From Podocnemis expansa (Eukaryota; Chordata; Testudines; Podocnemididae): DNA of 64,000 nt. Numbering within the stretch: the stretch's first letter is position 1; each line of letters opens with the position of its first letter. Positions 42,839 through 55,844 of the stretch are shown here, one piece after another. The translations under genes were made by a program, and so were the position numbers. The stretch covers positions 6,404,445 to 6,468,444 of the forward strand of contig ML681964.1 of assembly GCA_007922195.1 (NCBI GenBank). Direction: 5' to 3'. Under the pieces are notes generated by a model that saw only the letters and a list, made by a program, of their open reading frames with translations, made no database searches and was not told the origin of the DNA.

Positions 42839-45800
42839 CAGAACCAAAAGGCAAAGGGACCTGAAGAGATCAGAGCAGCTGGAGTTGCAGGGAATGGGGC
42901 GAGAACAGTAATAATAAATAGAAAGTTTTATACCCAGGCAGAAGAATTAAATGGTACAACTACAAAGCGGAGAGATTACCTAGCAGCTTCACTTATTGTG
43001 TGAAATTTAGTTTATTTTCATCTGAGCTCCTTAATACAGCCTTCATATAAGGTGCTGCTGGGAAGGTACAGAGATCTGACATATGTAGGGAAGTGATCCT
43101 CAAAAGGATCTTTATTTTGGAACACATTATTAGGTGTATGAAAGGGCTTGAGAAGCACTGAACTAAACCACTGCCTTTGCATGGAATCAGACACCTCTGA
43201 GTAAAACAATATGGAAGAGGCTCCCAGGTCTACATAATGCAACAATAGTATAAGATGTGCTTTTCTTTTTTTGCTAGCAATATAGTCTTGTAACTCAATA
43301 TCCATTACCGATGGTTTTGTAGGTTTTCTTGCTAAGATATAGTACAGTGAGGTGACTGTTTTGTTTTGTAAATTTTACATAATAAGCAGATGCAAAATTC
43401 TCAAGGTTTTTAGAATAGGTATGTCTGGGCCTCTCTCTGGTTTTCATATAATTTTGTTCAAGCATTTAATGGCATGTTTTGCTGATGCCAGCTGAGGAGG
43501 GAATGTCAGACATGGTTGGTGGTTGATTTTCCCATTGTTACTTGTTTGGGAATTCAAAGCTTGCTTTGGTGCCCAAACAAGGCTGAATGCTCATTGCGTT
43601 TTACTCAGTCTGTGATCCTGTTGATCTCGTATGGCAGAGACTGTTTCCATAGCACTAATTGCGCAGTCTGTAAGGCTCCTTGTTACAAATGTTTTTGCGC
43701 TTACTGAGGCATGTGAATCAAACTTGTCTGTGTTTGTTTCATTTTTGTAAACAGTGCCTGCTGCAATTTAGGCAGTTTGTCTGATTATACAGACATGTAG
43801 TTGCAGCAGTCTACCATCTTTTTCCCCTTCAGTGTAGCAGTGTCCATAGCAGACTTTACTGTTCTGTCACCATTTACATTATCAATTGTTTGGGAGATTT
43901 GATGCTAATTCCTTTCACATCATTTTATAAAAAAATCAAGCAGAGTTTTGTTTTACAAAACCTTAATTATTTTGTTTGAAAATGTGATGGTTTCACACAC
44001 CATGGTTTGAACCAGGATCCTCTAAAGCTACTAGTGTGAGCTCTGTAAGACCCTATACAAATGAATATCCTCTGTGGACTGGCACAGAGACAGACATGTA
44101 ACACAAGCTCATCAGTGGGTTACAAGCCTATATTCACTCCTGATTTTGATTCCTGAGTCATTACTAACAGGAATGAGTAATATTTTACTTTCCAACTTTT
44201 ACCTGCTCGACTGTAAATTTGCACTGAAATCTCTTTTTCCTCCCCAAAATAATTCTTGCCCTGTGGCTGGCACTGTGAAGGGAATATAGTTATAAAACAT
44301 AGCAATGGCTAAAGTCAGCATTGGGGCAAAAACCCAAGAACACATTCAATAAACAAGCCTCAGTGTTGCAAGGAAGTGTAACTGTTTCTCGTGTCTGCAT
44401 TTCCTACTAGCCCAAGGAAAGACAAGAGTTTCAGAAGGGATCGATGTAGTCATTCATTCCATTCCTTCATCAGACAGAAGTTGGGATCTGACTGGGCAAC
44501 TGCAGGCATTAGCAATATTTATGTGAAGATCATCTCACATTTAATATTTCACCTGTTTGCTTTCTTTAACAAGAATCGTTCAGTAAAGCAAGGCTTTCAG
44601 AGACTGCCTTTGGAACCAGATGAGACAAAGTTATGCCAGTATGTCAAGTTGCCACCGATGTGCTGACTTCCCTATTTATACATGGAAGCAGAGGTCCCCA
44701 TCTGCATGAAGTACCTGAATGGATTAGTTCAAGCTATTTCTGGGTAACAAGTGAAGACACTGCCTCATGCAAGGGATACGTGGCAGAAATTCAGTACATA
44801 ACTAGAAGTTTTCCAGCAGATTTTCCATTTCCTAGGTTAAGCCGCAGCTTGTGCCCCTTGAATTTCTGTAATAACAATAAATGTTTATATGTAAAGTTAC
44901 CTATTTCTTGAAGGCCTACTTTGGAAAATTTAGCAAAAACATAAAAGTAGAGATTAAAAATCAAAGGAGTCTAAAATAATCAGTAGAGAGACAAGAAGTA
45001 TCCAAACTCTTGCACAAGCTATCTCCCAGTTATGCTTTTATTATTACTGTTTCTATTATCTAGCTTTCTGCAGTGTGAAATATGCAATGAAATATTTAAT
45101 CCAGTTTGCTACAATCCCTAGGTCAAAGCTGCACCTGGTGCAGTTCGAGTTCTTCCTTCAGAGTTTTAATTTTTCAATTCGGCTGGTGGCATGAGAATCT
45201 AGGATTACATCTCAGCAGTAAGTTTTGTGGCTCTGATTTAGGAGTTCCTGAGCTGACAGTAAGTGGGGGGGGGGAGGGCTGTCAGTTTCCTGACGAAATC
45301 AGGACCTTCTGAGCCTAGTTAGACTGAGTCTTTCTCTATACTTGCCACACTTTTCAGCAGCAGTCGATGGGAGGTATGCCAGGTACATAAAATACCTTGT
45401 GCATTTCCCAATGACTTACTAAGTACTCCCTACACATGACGCTAAGCGAACCGGAAATGCCTTCCAATTGGCTTCCAAATACTCCAGTTCCAGGGCTGGA
45501 GTTGCTATGGCAATTTGTGGATCAACTGAGTGCGTTTACACAGACTGCTCAATCAAACCTGGAATATTGTGCTGACAGTGGTGATTTTGCCACTGTCATT
45601 ATAGACTTAGCCTCAGAGGGTTAAAAAACAATTGGTCTCTTTTGAGTAAGGAAACAAACGGAGGCTGTTTGTTTGGCATCTAGGACAGGTTGCTCTGAAG
45701 AGGCACAAACTGCCCTATTTGTTATTGTCTTGTTCATGTTTGTAAAGACAGCTCAGCTGCATGAAAGGAATAGGACCAGAGACTCACGTAGTCTATTTTT

Positions 45801-47477
45801 ATTTTGGTTCTCCTGGGGGTGAGGAGGGGAGAAGCTATATACAAACCTGGAAAGTCAGAGAATGTTTTGTCTGCTCAATCTGGGACTAAACTGCTTGGAC
45901 TATGGCCCTGCCCTACCATAATATATTTTAAAAATCCTTCTAGGCAGCATTCCTAATGAAGTGTCATTGGAGCATTTTTTACTTATATAGAACATTCCAA
46001 GATACAAGTTTTGACCACCAGCCAAAATCTGTTCTGTTCACACCATCCTCAGATACCACATTATGATAACTTCTGTGCCTGTGAATTCATTCACTGGTCT
46101 GAAATGGAATCTAAACTTGTCTCTGCTGAACTAATGATGGGCTACCAGAGGAACAGCCACATTCAACATTCTTACACCAAAAAATCCAAATAGAGAACTG
46201 CACCATTTGATATAGTAGGAGTTTTATCCCCATCAGCCAACGTTTCTAAAGATGATACTATTTAAAAATGTATGATTTCTTGCATAGTCACAGTCATCAG
46301 CAATGCAATACACCAGTACAAAGGATGTTGCATTTTTATCTCTCTGGATTTTAAACAAAACTTATAAACCAAAATGGTCCAGAGCTTTAGTGGGTCTGAA
46401 ATTATATTCAAGGGGGTTCTGTAAATTAATTTTTGGTGAGAGATAATGAAATCTCTGAATGTTCTTTCAGGGTATATTGGTGGTGATCCATATCTTGGTG
46501 ATATCTATTCTACATAGAACTCTTCCTCTTCATCTCTGGAGTGAGACATCCATTTTAAAGCTATATTTCAACCCAAATCTGCAGCCTTGGGGAGAAAGAA
46601 GATACGCAAAGCTGCATAATATACATGTCCAATGATTAAACAAAGTTGTAATAACTCTTTGATTTACATTTGAATACCCCTTTGCGAAGGTAAAACATCA
46701 ATCTGAGGTTTAGCATGACTGAGGCGCAATTAGGGATGACTTATCCAACAGATGACATCGTCCAGATATGGCCAAACAACATACTGTCATTTTGCCTCTT
46801 AAAACCCCTCTACTGTTTACTTATGTGTAGAATTTGCCTACCCCCTTTTTTCTGGAACACTGCTATTATGAGAGACCAGTGAGCTGTGGGATGGAAGCCA
46901 CTAGTACTATTATTCATCAGTATTTTGTGTTAATGTCTCTCAAATAGCAGGGAGTGACATATAGGTGAGTCTTGATGACATGCCTCCAGGGTTCTACATA
47001 CAATAGGTGCTAAAATCCAGTGGAAAGGAAGACAAAGCTTTGCAGCAGCCAGAATAGCGTTTTCTTAATAGGAGCACATGGACTTGAACTGAAATAAGAA
47101 AAGTTGTGAATAATAAATGTCTCTCTGTATGAGTTTCTTTGAAGACAAGTCTACATCCGTTTGGATATTTACACTAACTAGCAGGAGCATCAAGCCTTGC
47201 TCCATTGTGTTTCTGATGGACCACTTCTTGAATGACTAGGAAGGGAGTTTACTCTGTTTTTAATGGGTGGTGTTGAAACAAAAAACTTTCTTCAGACTTG
47301 GGATTCAAATGATGTCCAAGAAAACAAAGACAAAACCCAACGAGCTGTAAACAGTCCCAGTTAAAAATCCCTTCTTAAATGTGCTTTCTTAAAGAGGGTG
47401 CTCTTCCTTGATGTCAAAATTCTTCTAGTTCCCCTGTCATCCACAGAATCTTGCAGAATAGCCAAAACCTGGCTTTT
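42839..47477. other. Long unique non-coding stretch with possible conserved elements
   Basis: No gene recognised. 43440-43970 and 45370-45780 look like candidates for conserved non-coding sequence: high complexity, no repeat similarity, TAATTA-type sites. The second includes the palindrome at 45501-45513. The minus-strand frame at 43018-43305 has no domain I know. Confidence 0.4.
45501..45513. promoter_or_regulatory. RFX X-box-like palindrome
   Basis: gttgctatggcaa is a near-perfect match to the GTTGCCATGGCAAC-type site bound by RFX factors. A single site may occur by chance; function is inferred. Confidence 0.35.
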
Positions 47478-47690
47478 TAAAGTCTTTGTCTACACTAACA
47501 CTTACACCAGCAAAACTTTAGTTGCTCAGAGGTGTGAAAAACACACCTCTCAAAGCAACATTAATTTTTTTCTGCATAAGCGCTCGTGTGGATGTTCGCT
47601 GGCCAACACGACAACCTCTGCTCATTTAGTTGGTTTTATTATGTTGGCAAGAGAGCTCTCTCTCATTGACATACCATAAACCAGGACCTC
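47478..47690. mobile_element. MITE fragment beginning TTTGTCTACACTAACAC
   Basis: Contains 'tttgtctacactaacactta', an inner inverted pair 'gaggtgtgaaaaacacacctc', and 'agagagctctctctcattga'. These match a common turtle/crocodile MITE layout in which GTCTACACT marks the end. Boundaries are approximate. Confidence 0.5.
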
Positions 47691-47696
47691 TGGCTG

Positions 47697-48019
47697 TGTT
47701 CACACACACAGGGTTATTTCGAAACAAGTTGTGTCGAAACAACTTGTTTCGAAACAACACCTTATTTCGAAATATCTTATTTCGAATTAACAAAATGTTA
47801 ATTCGTAATAAGAAAAAAAGCGGGAAACGAAATAGCAAGTTCACAGTGTGAACATGCTATTTCGTTACCCCTGGGGGTTAGCCGCTGCTGGCTCACCCTG
47901 CAGCCCCAGAAAGGGGGCTGCAGGCACCAGCAGGGGGTGAGCCGCTGCGGGGTGGCTCAGCCCCCCCGCCAGAGCTGCCCCCAGACCCCGCCAGCGGGTC
48001 AGGGGCGCGGGGCTGAGCC
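47697..48019. mobile_element. TTTCGAAA-type MITE running into the assembly gap
   Basis: Starts 'gtgttcacacacacaggg', then repeated 'tttcgaaac/ttatttcgaa' motifs and a GC-rich part (47880-48019) with inverted 'ctggctcaccctgcagcccc' and 'ggctgcaggcaccagcaggg'. The right end is lost in the N run. Confidence 0.6.
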
Positions 48020-48419
48020 NNNNNNNNNNNNNNNNNNNNNNNNNNNNNNNNNNNNNNNNNNNNNNNNNNNNNNNNNNNNNNNNNNNNNNNNNNNNNNNNN
48101 NNNNNNNNNNNNNNNNNNNNNNNNNNNNNNNNNNNNNNNNNNNNNNNNNNNNNNNNNNNNNNNNNNNNNNNNNNNNNNNNNNNNNNNNNNNNNNNNNNNN
48201 NNNNNNNNNNNNNNNNNNNNNNNNNNNNNNNNNNNNNNNNNNNNNNNNNNNNNNNNNNNNNNNNNNNNNNNNNNNNNNNNNNNNNNNNNNNNNNNNNNNN
48301 NNNNNNNNNNNNNNNNNNNNNNNNNNNNNNNNNNNNNNNNNNNNNNNNNNNNNNNNNNNNNNNNNNNNNNNNNNNNNNNNNNNNNNNNNNNNNNNNNNNN
48401 NNNNNNNNNNNNNNNNNNN
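48020..48419. other. Assembly gap (400 N)
   Basis: A run of exactly 400 undetermined bases. GC-rich palindromic sequence on its left probably stopped sequencing. Confidence 0.99.
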
Positions 48420-48566
48420 GTGGAATCTCCATCTCTGGAGGTGTTCAAGTCCCAGCTGGACAAAACCCTGACTGGGATGATCTAATGGGAGTGGTCCTGC
48501 TTTTTTTGGCAGGGGGTTGGACTAGATGACCTCGTGGGGTCCCTTCCAACCCTATGATTCTATGAA
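48420..48566 (+). mobile_element. CR1 3' end, plus strand
   Basis: Begins directly after the gap within the last ORF2 codons (VESPSLEVFKSQLDKTL), continues through the CR1 3' UTR ('ggggttggactagatgacct') and ends with the tail 'tatgattctatga'. Little diverged. More of the element may lie in the gap. Confidence 0.93.
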
Positions 48567-49656
48567 TAAGTCAGTGGCAACAAGGTGGGTGTGATGAAAG
48601 CTATGCGACTAACAAGACCATCATCGTTGTAGGGGAGCTATATTTCCCTGTCCATCTGACAGCATGAGGGACAAAGCCTTCCTTCTTCCCTGCTGGAAGG
48701 GTGAGAAGAAAAGTGCATGGGAGACCTCACTGAAATCAGTGCCCCCTCCCCTTGAATTCAGTGGGATCAGGACTTTGCCCATTGATTTTTTTTTAAGGGA
48801 AAAAAGTACATCTTTTTGTCATGTAAGATAGGATAATTATGGTCCTGAGTGACTACTTGAAAAAAAGAAGCATTTAATCTATCCTAATTAAAATGCATAC
48901 AACTTTCACCAGGAAGTAATAACTAACTACAAATTAAATCAGATTTCAGGGTCTTCATGGATAGCACCAAAAAAAACCATGTGATCAAAAGAGTCATATT
49001 GTCTATGCTACAGCAGATAAAACACTTTGAAAACTCAGCAAAACTTCAGACAAAGTAACAACTGAAACCCAGGATATTGTGTTCTTAGAAAGCTATTTAA
49101 ACTGAATGTAAGGAGGTGTAGTTATATAAGGTACTGAGTCATTTTTCTACAAAACACCACCAGATGGCAGTGCAGGAGAAAGAAAGAAAAAAAGACTTTT
49201 GATGGGCCATGAACACGCGACAGTCATGGTTGTTTTTATTAATCATTTGATCACTTTTGTCTGCTAATATTTGGGTTTAATATTTTCCATCTATTGCTCT
49301 ATTGGTAGCAGAACATGCAGCCTCCTTACATTGAACCTACTTCTCCCATGTGAAAGGGGTCTGTTTTGTCCTTGATATTACTTATTTTGCTAGTTTTGAT
49401 GAGATTATTTGAGAAGGAAAAATAAGTCCTTGAAATCCGAGTTTGGCCTGCACCCCATATGCAGCAACAAAATCTGGGATTTTATGGATAGAATTTCAGC
49501 AGTGATTTTTCTTTACTTGCTTTCCCTCCTCATGAATCGGTGACATTTTCCAGATGTAATTCTGCCTTCAGTGGCACAGCTGAGCAGAATGAGAGTCTAA
49601 GGGCCTGTTTTTGAGCTCTTATTTTGCTCTAACTTCATCACCTTCGGTGGTGACAA
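48567..49656. other. Unique non-coding sequence
   Basis: No repeat or gene recognised, apart from a faint old palindromic repeat near 48720-48790. Confidence 0.45.
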
Positions 49657-49800
49657 GTTCCAGAGGGGTAGCCTTGTAAGACTAGTTCAGCAAAGCAAAC
49701 AAGAAGCCTGGTGGCACTTCTGAAGACTAACAGATTTATCACATGAGCTTTCTTTGGAGAAAATCCCACTTCACTGGATGCTTGAACATGGGGAGCGTCA
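49657..49800 (-). repeat. Penelope-like tail, nearly full length
   Basis: Left end 'ccagaggggtagccttgtaa' is the 3' end of the PLE tail. It is followed by 'ggtggcacttctgaagacta', 'catgagctttctttggag' and 'cccacttcactggatgcttg'. The hammerhead core on the minus strand (CAGTGA...GAAA) has lost bases. Confidence 0.75.
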
Positions 49801-50825
49801 ATGGTATTACTTTGGATTCACACTGCTGTAAGGCCCTGCTGACCTGAGAATGTTAGCACTGTAACCCCCTTCCCCCCATCATCCCTGTAACACACCTCCT
49901 AATCACAAACAAAAGTGGAGGTTTCCTTAGATTGCACTAGTGTTGTCATCCATCACTGTAGCCTTGTACCTTCACAATGCTGTTAGAAGCAGCAGGTGCT
50001 GATAGCAATTGCAACTATGCATTGGGTTCTCCCTGTGCAGTCTGTTTGCAAAATTACACACCTGCTGCTGGCTGCACACTGGCCTGAAAACATCCAAGAC
50101 AGTATTTTGATTGCTTTTAGCTCTGCTCCATGCCCTGACTAAGACAGGAGTGAGAACAGCAGAAGTGGGACTCTGTTACTCACAGCTCTACCCAGCTTTT
50201 CCATACTGTTCAAAGCAAGCTGAGACCAGCTGTACCAGCTGCTCTTTGCAAAATCTGGTTCTTCTGTCTGTAGGCTTCCTAAACTCCCAGGACAGTAAAG
50301 GAGGACCCTGAAATAGACTGAAAATGCAACTTTATTTAAAATATTCTGTATATGGAGGATTCAGCTGAAAACCAAAAATAAGCTCAAAGGGCATATCACA
50401 TGTGGCTGTATACACACAGGCACAAGCATGTTTGCTCCTAGATATTATCTGTACTCCTCTAATGCCTGACCCCAAATACAGAGGAAGACACTGTTCCTAC
50501 CCCAAAGTGCAAGCAATCTAACAGTGTCCTTTTGTATTTACTTTATAAAGAGTTGCCATGGCACCTGGCTGCTGCCCCAGCTGCAACTCCCACTCTTCTT
50601 TGAGCTGCAAAAGAGAACTTAAAGGAAGGGACATTGGTGTAAAATGTGCAGCTAATCTAAGCTTTGTCTAAATGTGAACAGAATGCGAATGTGCTCTATA
50701 TATTATATATGTGCTCTATATATAAGCCCAGCAGTTGTGTGCAGACATGGAACACAAGAGCTCTGAAGGGGCTCACTGCACCAATGCATCATAGACCCAT
50801 TCACTCTCACCAGTGCTAGTGCAAT
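49801..50825. other. Unique non-coding sequence
   Basis: No gene recognised. 'tgtgctctatata' occurs as a close direct duplication at 50691-50725. Confidence 0.45.
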
Positions 50826-50965
50826 TCATAGAATCAGGAAGGGACCATGAGAGGTCATCAAGTCCAGTCTGCTGCACTCATGGAAGGGCCAAGTACCCTC
50901 TTCAGCCACCTGACAGGTGTTTGTTTAACCTTCCATCAACCTCAAGATGCATTTGTACTTCAAAA
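50826..50965 (-). repeat. CR1 3' end, minus strand
   Basis: 'tcatagaatcaggaagggac', 'agaggtcatcaagtccag' and 'caggtgtttgtttaaccttc' are the reverse complement of a CR1 3' UTR and tail. Confidence 0.8.
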
Positions 50966-51195
50966 AAATGTCATTTTCTGCACTGGTGCAGTTCCATGGG
51001 TGCTGCCACCAGTGGAAATCCTGCTGTAGACAAACTGAAAGCATTTTTATCCCTGTGGTCTCGTCTTCATTGTGATGTTAACTCACTTTATATTTCAAAG
51101 TGCTGGCCCTAATCTGAGTCCCACTCTTTCACCTAATTCTTAATTAGAACATGGTGGTGTTTCACTTGAATTAGCTGCTCCGTCAATGATAGGGA

Positions 51196-51414
51196 CAAGT
51201 GTTCTCAAACTGGGGGTCATGACCCATCAGGGAGTTGTGAGACTACTATGTCGGGGGTGGGATGTAGTTTGCAAGCTGTCTGCCCACTTGTGCACGTAGG
51301 TAAGGGTGGCATGATGCAGTCTGGGGGAAATCATCATGGGGGGGGGGGGGAGTCATCACAATCTAAAATATTTTCAAATAGGATCCCGGCACAAAAAGTC
51401 TGAGAGCCCCACAC
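51196..51414. mobile_element. hAT MITE (TTCTCAAACTGGGGGTC type)
   Basis: Left end 'caagtgttctcaaactgggg', interior with 'gggagttgtgagactactatg', right end 'aagtctgagagccccac', which is the diverged inverse of the left. Same class as 42393-42558. No clear TSD. It includes a run of 13 G at 51338-51350. Confidence 0.68.
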
Positions 51415-52599
51415 AGCTCATCAGCCACAAATGCAAACACTGTCTTATTCTAATTGTGAGCTCAAGTATGGTGGCTCTTATTCAAGCTAGCCAACTCAAG
51501 AGGAGTTCACTCAACATTACATCACTTGAATTAACTGTGCTATGAAGACATAGCTTGTGTCATTTGAGCAGGAATCTTTTCTCCCCAATTGTCTCTGTTT
51601 GGCGTTTTTCCTCTGTTTGATCTTTAATTGAGTTACTATTTTCTGGTGGGACCAAGGGAGACTACATACGATGAGTAAATTAAACAAACAATCACCTGTA
51701 AGGTTACTTAATCTATAACATGGGCTTTCCTGACACCAGTTGGCTCTAAATTATCCTTGCTCCTCAGGGGTTGTGTAGTATCAGCATGAGCATGCCCTGG
51801 GTGCCATTCAAGAGGTGGAGCTCCACAGGACTCCTTGCTTGTTTTGTAACGCCCTGTGTTGGACTGCATCTAACTAGTACGGCGCCAGCAGGTGGCACTC
51901 AAGAATATGTAGCATAATTCCTGGACTTTGTAGATGGCTTCCTCTGGCTGCTCTTTAAATCACCTCTTAGAATAGAGGAAGCCTGACCTCTCAGGAGCTG
52001 TTCAAGTGAAAGCTGAGTAGGATGGTGATGGGGGGGGAGGGTATCTGCTCTGTGGAACACTTAATACCTACTGAAGCAGAGCCCCTATTCTGATAGGACT
52101 TAGGAATTTACATCATCCTCAACCTCACCTATAAAGCTCCAATAGTGCATTTAAGGACCATCCTGCTCAGCCATCACAGACAGTTGGCCATGACTGCTCC
52201 AGTGCAGCGAACAAGCTCTGCCAAAGCAAAGTTTCTGCTCCTGGAGGAAAACTGAACATGTACATCTTCAAAAGCCACCCATTCTTGCCAACATCATCTT
52301 TAGTCATTTTACCTACTGCCTGATACTCTCTCCACAAAGCCCCACCCATGTGATCCAGCCAGGGACTTTATGGCAGTCTTAGAATATGAGGTCGTTTACA
52401 TGGCCATACAATTACAAGACACTATGTACTAAGCAAACCTGAAGAGATGATCAAATGAAAAAGTGGGATGTTAAAAAGAAGCATGAAGATGTTTTAAAGC
52501 AGCAAAAGGGGGGGGGGGGGAAAGCCTGCCAAATAAATATGGAAAAGGGAGGCCAGGTAGTGAAAGAAGTAAAAAATGGTGACATGACAAACAGACATA
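51415..52599. other. Unique non-coding sequence
   Basis: No gene recognised. A run of 13 G lies at 52508-52520. Confidence 0.45.
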
Positions 52600-52800
52600 C
52601 ATTTCCTACTATGAAGAATCACTTCTCTCGATCTGCCGGCAGTTCTCCTACTAAGGCAGCCCAATATGCTGCTAGCCTTTCAGGCAATAAGGGCTCACCA
52701 TTGGCTCATATCACATTTCTTGCCCAGTGTAACCTCCCTCCCCCACACAAGTCCCTTTCTGCAGAACTGCTACCTAGCCAGTCAGTTCTGTAGCAAAGCA
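52600..52800 (-). repeat. CR1 internal fragment, minus strand
   Basis: 'cagcccaatatgctgctagc', 'ggcaataagggctcaccatt' and 'aagtccctttctgcagaact' are the reverse complement of the CR1 ORF2 region that encodes A-x-KANxIxGxI, in the same order as at 5350-5460. Confidence 0.75.
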
Positions 52801-55439
52801 ACATTAACATTAATGGTAATATTAATTTTAAATTACCATTTATGGTACCTGTTTTTCAAGAATCAATCTGCATGTCTCAGGTTAGAACAATGAAAAGACT
52901 TTTCCCCCTTTGTAAAACTGAAGTTCATTTGGAATGGGCTTACTAAGTCTCCATTCTTTGAATCATGGTATTCAGCAAACCACATATTTTTGGAACTGTG
53001 CCTGCTTACATTAGTGGGTCAATACTTTGCCATTATGTAACTGGGTATGCTGCAGTAAGCTCACTGAAGCAGCAAACCTACAATATTCTGAAAGACCAAC
53101 TGCGATTTTCTCACTCTATATTTCTCAAAATAACCACTACTTTTAATAAAGCACTGTAAATTAATTTGTTTTATTTTTCCATACCATATTCACTACTATA
53201 AAACAATTCTGGTCATGTTAGTAGGGTTTTTAAATATGCTAGAGAGAATAATAGCAGAGCTCCTGGGAAAACCATTGGCCTAGTGAAAAAGTAGGGTCTG
53301 TGTTCTGCAATATTATAGTATTTGGAGGCTGGAGAACAAATTCAGCTATGCTGTAAAGTGAGTGAAAACCTCACTGATTTTGGGAGTTGTGCTTCTGTAG
53401 GCCAGGATTTTATTTGGCCTTTTGACATCAAACAATGGGAATGCATCCCTAAAGTACAGAAGAGGAGACAGTGTACAGTAATGCAATTTGTGCTTAATAA
53501 TAACATTAGCAGATGGGGAATCAGGATGTTCAACTGCTGCCTGAACCACTCACATAGGATCCAGTCCTGCTTGGTAAGTACCTTCTTGTTGACACTTAGA
53601 ACCTCATCAATTCAGCACTAACTTTGTATCCTGGTTATGTCTACCTGTCTCAGCCAACACAGCACGGCTATACATTTACATAAAAAACAATGCTGCCTTG
53701 AAAACCAAAGTTGTGCTTGAATAATGGCTTTTGGATTCAACCACAATAAAAACAAACCACAAAGCTGAGGAGTCATCTTTTGTGAACGTCACTCTTTCTG
53801 TTTTTTAAGAGAGCTGATTTGCAAGGGAATAGTATATTTTACTGTGTTCCCCACCAATTCCCATTTATTAATGGTATATTGCATCACAAATGTACCTTGA
53901 TTAAAACAAAAACAAATCTATAAAGCATTTTTGGAGATGCCTTTAACATAATAAAAGAAATTAAGTTGGTCTTTAGCAACATTATGTCTGGTTTGGCGAG
54001 GAATCGATAGTAAAGACTATAATGTGTGTGGAATTATTCGTATTAGTCACTGGACTAATCGTAGTGAGTCTAGAGACCATGATCTTCTGGATCCCAGCCC
54101 AGTGTACCTCCCATAGGCTAAAAGATATTTTAAGTGGTAAATCAGCAGCAGCAGCAGCAGGAGGAGGAGGGGTTTTGACTGTGTCCTGACTGGAACTCTA
54201 GCTCTGAGTGTATAATATGACTACATGCATGAAGATTAAAATGGCTGGAAAGTATGTACTGATCATTTGGAATGTTTAGAGAATTAACCTCAAACATCTA
54301 ACAAGTCCTACCAGAAATGTGTAGATCGTGATCTTCCTGTGGCTTATTACTTGGACAAATTTGGATGGATTTCCATGGGAAAAGAGGCAAGCACCTGTCA
54401 AATTTCAGGAGCCTCTCTCTGCCAAACTTCAAGCCTTTATGCCAAACCATGATCATGTTAGAGCTGTTGAAAACCAGAAAAAAAATTAACATTAGCAAAA
54501 CAATCTGTTTTTCACAAACCTCATTCTCAAAAAAGGCTGTATTTTTTTTCTTCAACTAAGAAAAAAAATTCAAAATATAGGGGAGCAAAGGAAAATGTTA
54601 GGCAATGCTAACCAGAGGTGTCATTACGACCTCTGCCTATGATACAATTTTTCCAGTAATGCTATATTGAATTGATTATTCTTGAAAGCAGGTAATTTTT
54701 TTGGCCAAATAGATTGTTAGCATCCAGTAAATGCTGCCATTTTAATCTGGAACGGGATAAATTTAAAAGAAAAAAATTCTTGCTGGATTGCGGCCTGATC
54801 TTTCTCCCATTTAATTCAATGAGAATTTCACCACTTCTCTCAATGGTAGAAGGATGGGGACTTTGGTGTTTTAGAGAGAATGATTTCAGAAAACAAAAGG
54901 CAGCTGCTATGCTAGGGGCTCTTTGTGTAAACTGTGTGACAGTTGCTTTTTACTGTTCAGGGTAGAGATTATGATCCAGAAGTGCCCCCCCCCCCCAACT
55001 GTGTTAAAAGAACATTCTTAAGGTTGGAAAGGAAATGACAGATTAAGGTTGGCTACACAGTTTAAATTTGACCCTTTGTCTGTGCATATGCATGATGATA
55101 CAGTCTTTAATTAGGTGGTCACAGACCTTTCCCCTGCCCCGGATCTCCGCCTCTTTCAATGCATGAATGGATGATACTTGTTTAATGAGCAGCTATTCAA
55201 TATTCTGTTGTGCTCATTGCTGAAATATGGTCGAGGTTTATTTACAACCCACTATTCAAACTCTGCTCTAATGACAAAATTGTTAATTTTTCTCAGTGGC
55301 TTCTCTATGTTGTTCATCAGAATAAAATCTGAGTGCTTCAGAAGCACTGAATTTATTTGCCTATGAGATGAGAGGCTGATATTACACATGGGGAACTGAG
55401 GCAGAGAGAGTCTGCCAGAGATCTTCTGTTTTGGGTGCT
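52801..55439. other. Unique non-coding sequence
   Basis: No gene recognised. Contains a short CAG/GAG run near 54150-54170, a poly-C run near 54987, and a faint old palindromic repeat at 54790-54860. Confidence 0.4.
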
Positions 55440-55590
55440 GACCCTGAGACATCTAAGACCTGATTTTTCCAAGTACTCAGCATTATGTAACACTTTGTGT
55501 AGTCAAGCAGAGCTCCCATTACCTTCTGTTACATCTGGGAGTGCCCAGCACTTCTGCAAATCATGCCCCAGCTCAAGGTATCAAGAAATG
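55440..55590. repeat. Ancient palindromic MITE
   Basis: 'gacctgatttttccaagtac' at the left is answered by 'cacttctgcaaatcatgccc' at the right, with 'tcagcat/gcccagc' inside. This is the layout of a widespread amniote inverted repeat. Confidence 0.5.
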
Positions 55591-55844
55591 AAGAACTCAC
55601 GCACCAGTAGTGAATTCAGGCTATTATCTGATTTCCATTTCTGCCAGTCTCTTTCCTTTCATTTATCAAGGTTTTCTTAAATGTCTTGTTCTATGGAGTT
55701 GCCACTGCTGCTTTTTTCAAAATGCCCTGTAACCACCTGCTCCACAAGCCTGATCCTACATGGGACTAAGGTGCTCAACACTCTCAAATCCCAGTGAATC
55801 AATGGGAGTGGAGGGAGTAGAGTGCTGGTGCTCAGTTTCACATA

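Noticed and set aside
43018..43305. 95-aa minus-strand frame as a gene
   Set aside because: No recognisable family or compositional signal; chance open frame is more likely.
47893..48485. Frames of 154-182 aa across the N run
   Set aside because: Most of the residues are undetermined; the frames exist only because N codons contain no stops.
49657..49800. tRNA-derived SINE with a 'gtagccttgtaagactag' head
   Set aside because: No convincing A and B boxes, and the same block forms the 3' end of a PLE with coding remains at 9.4-11.0 kb, so a PLE tail is the better reading.
51338..51350. 13-G run as a G-quadruplex regulatory site
   Set aside because: A single homopolymer inside a hAT MITE; such runs (also 52508-52520) arise by slippage and no other G tracts support function.
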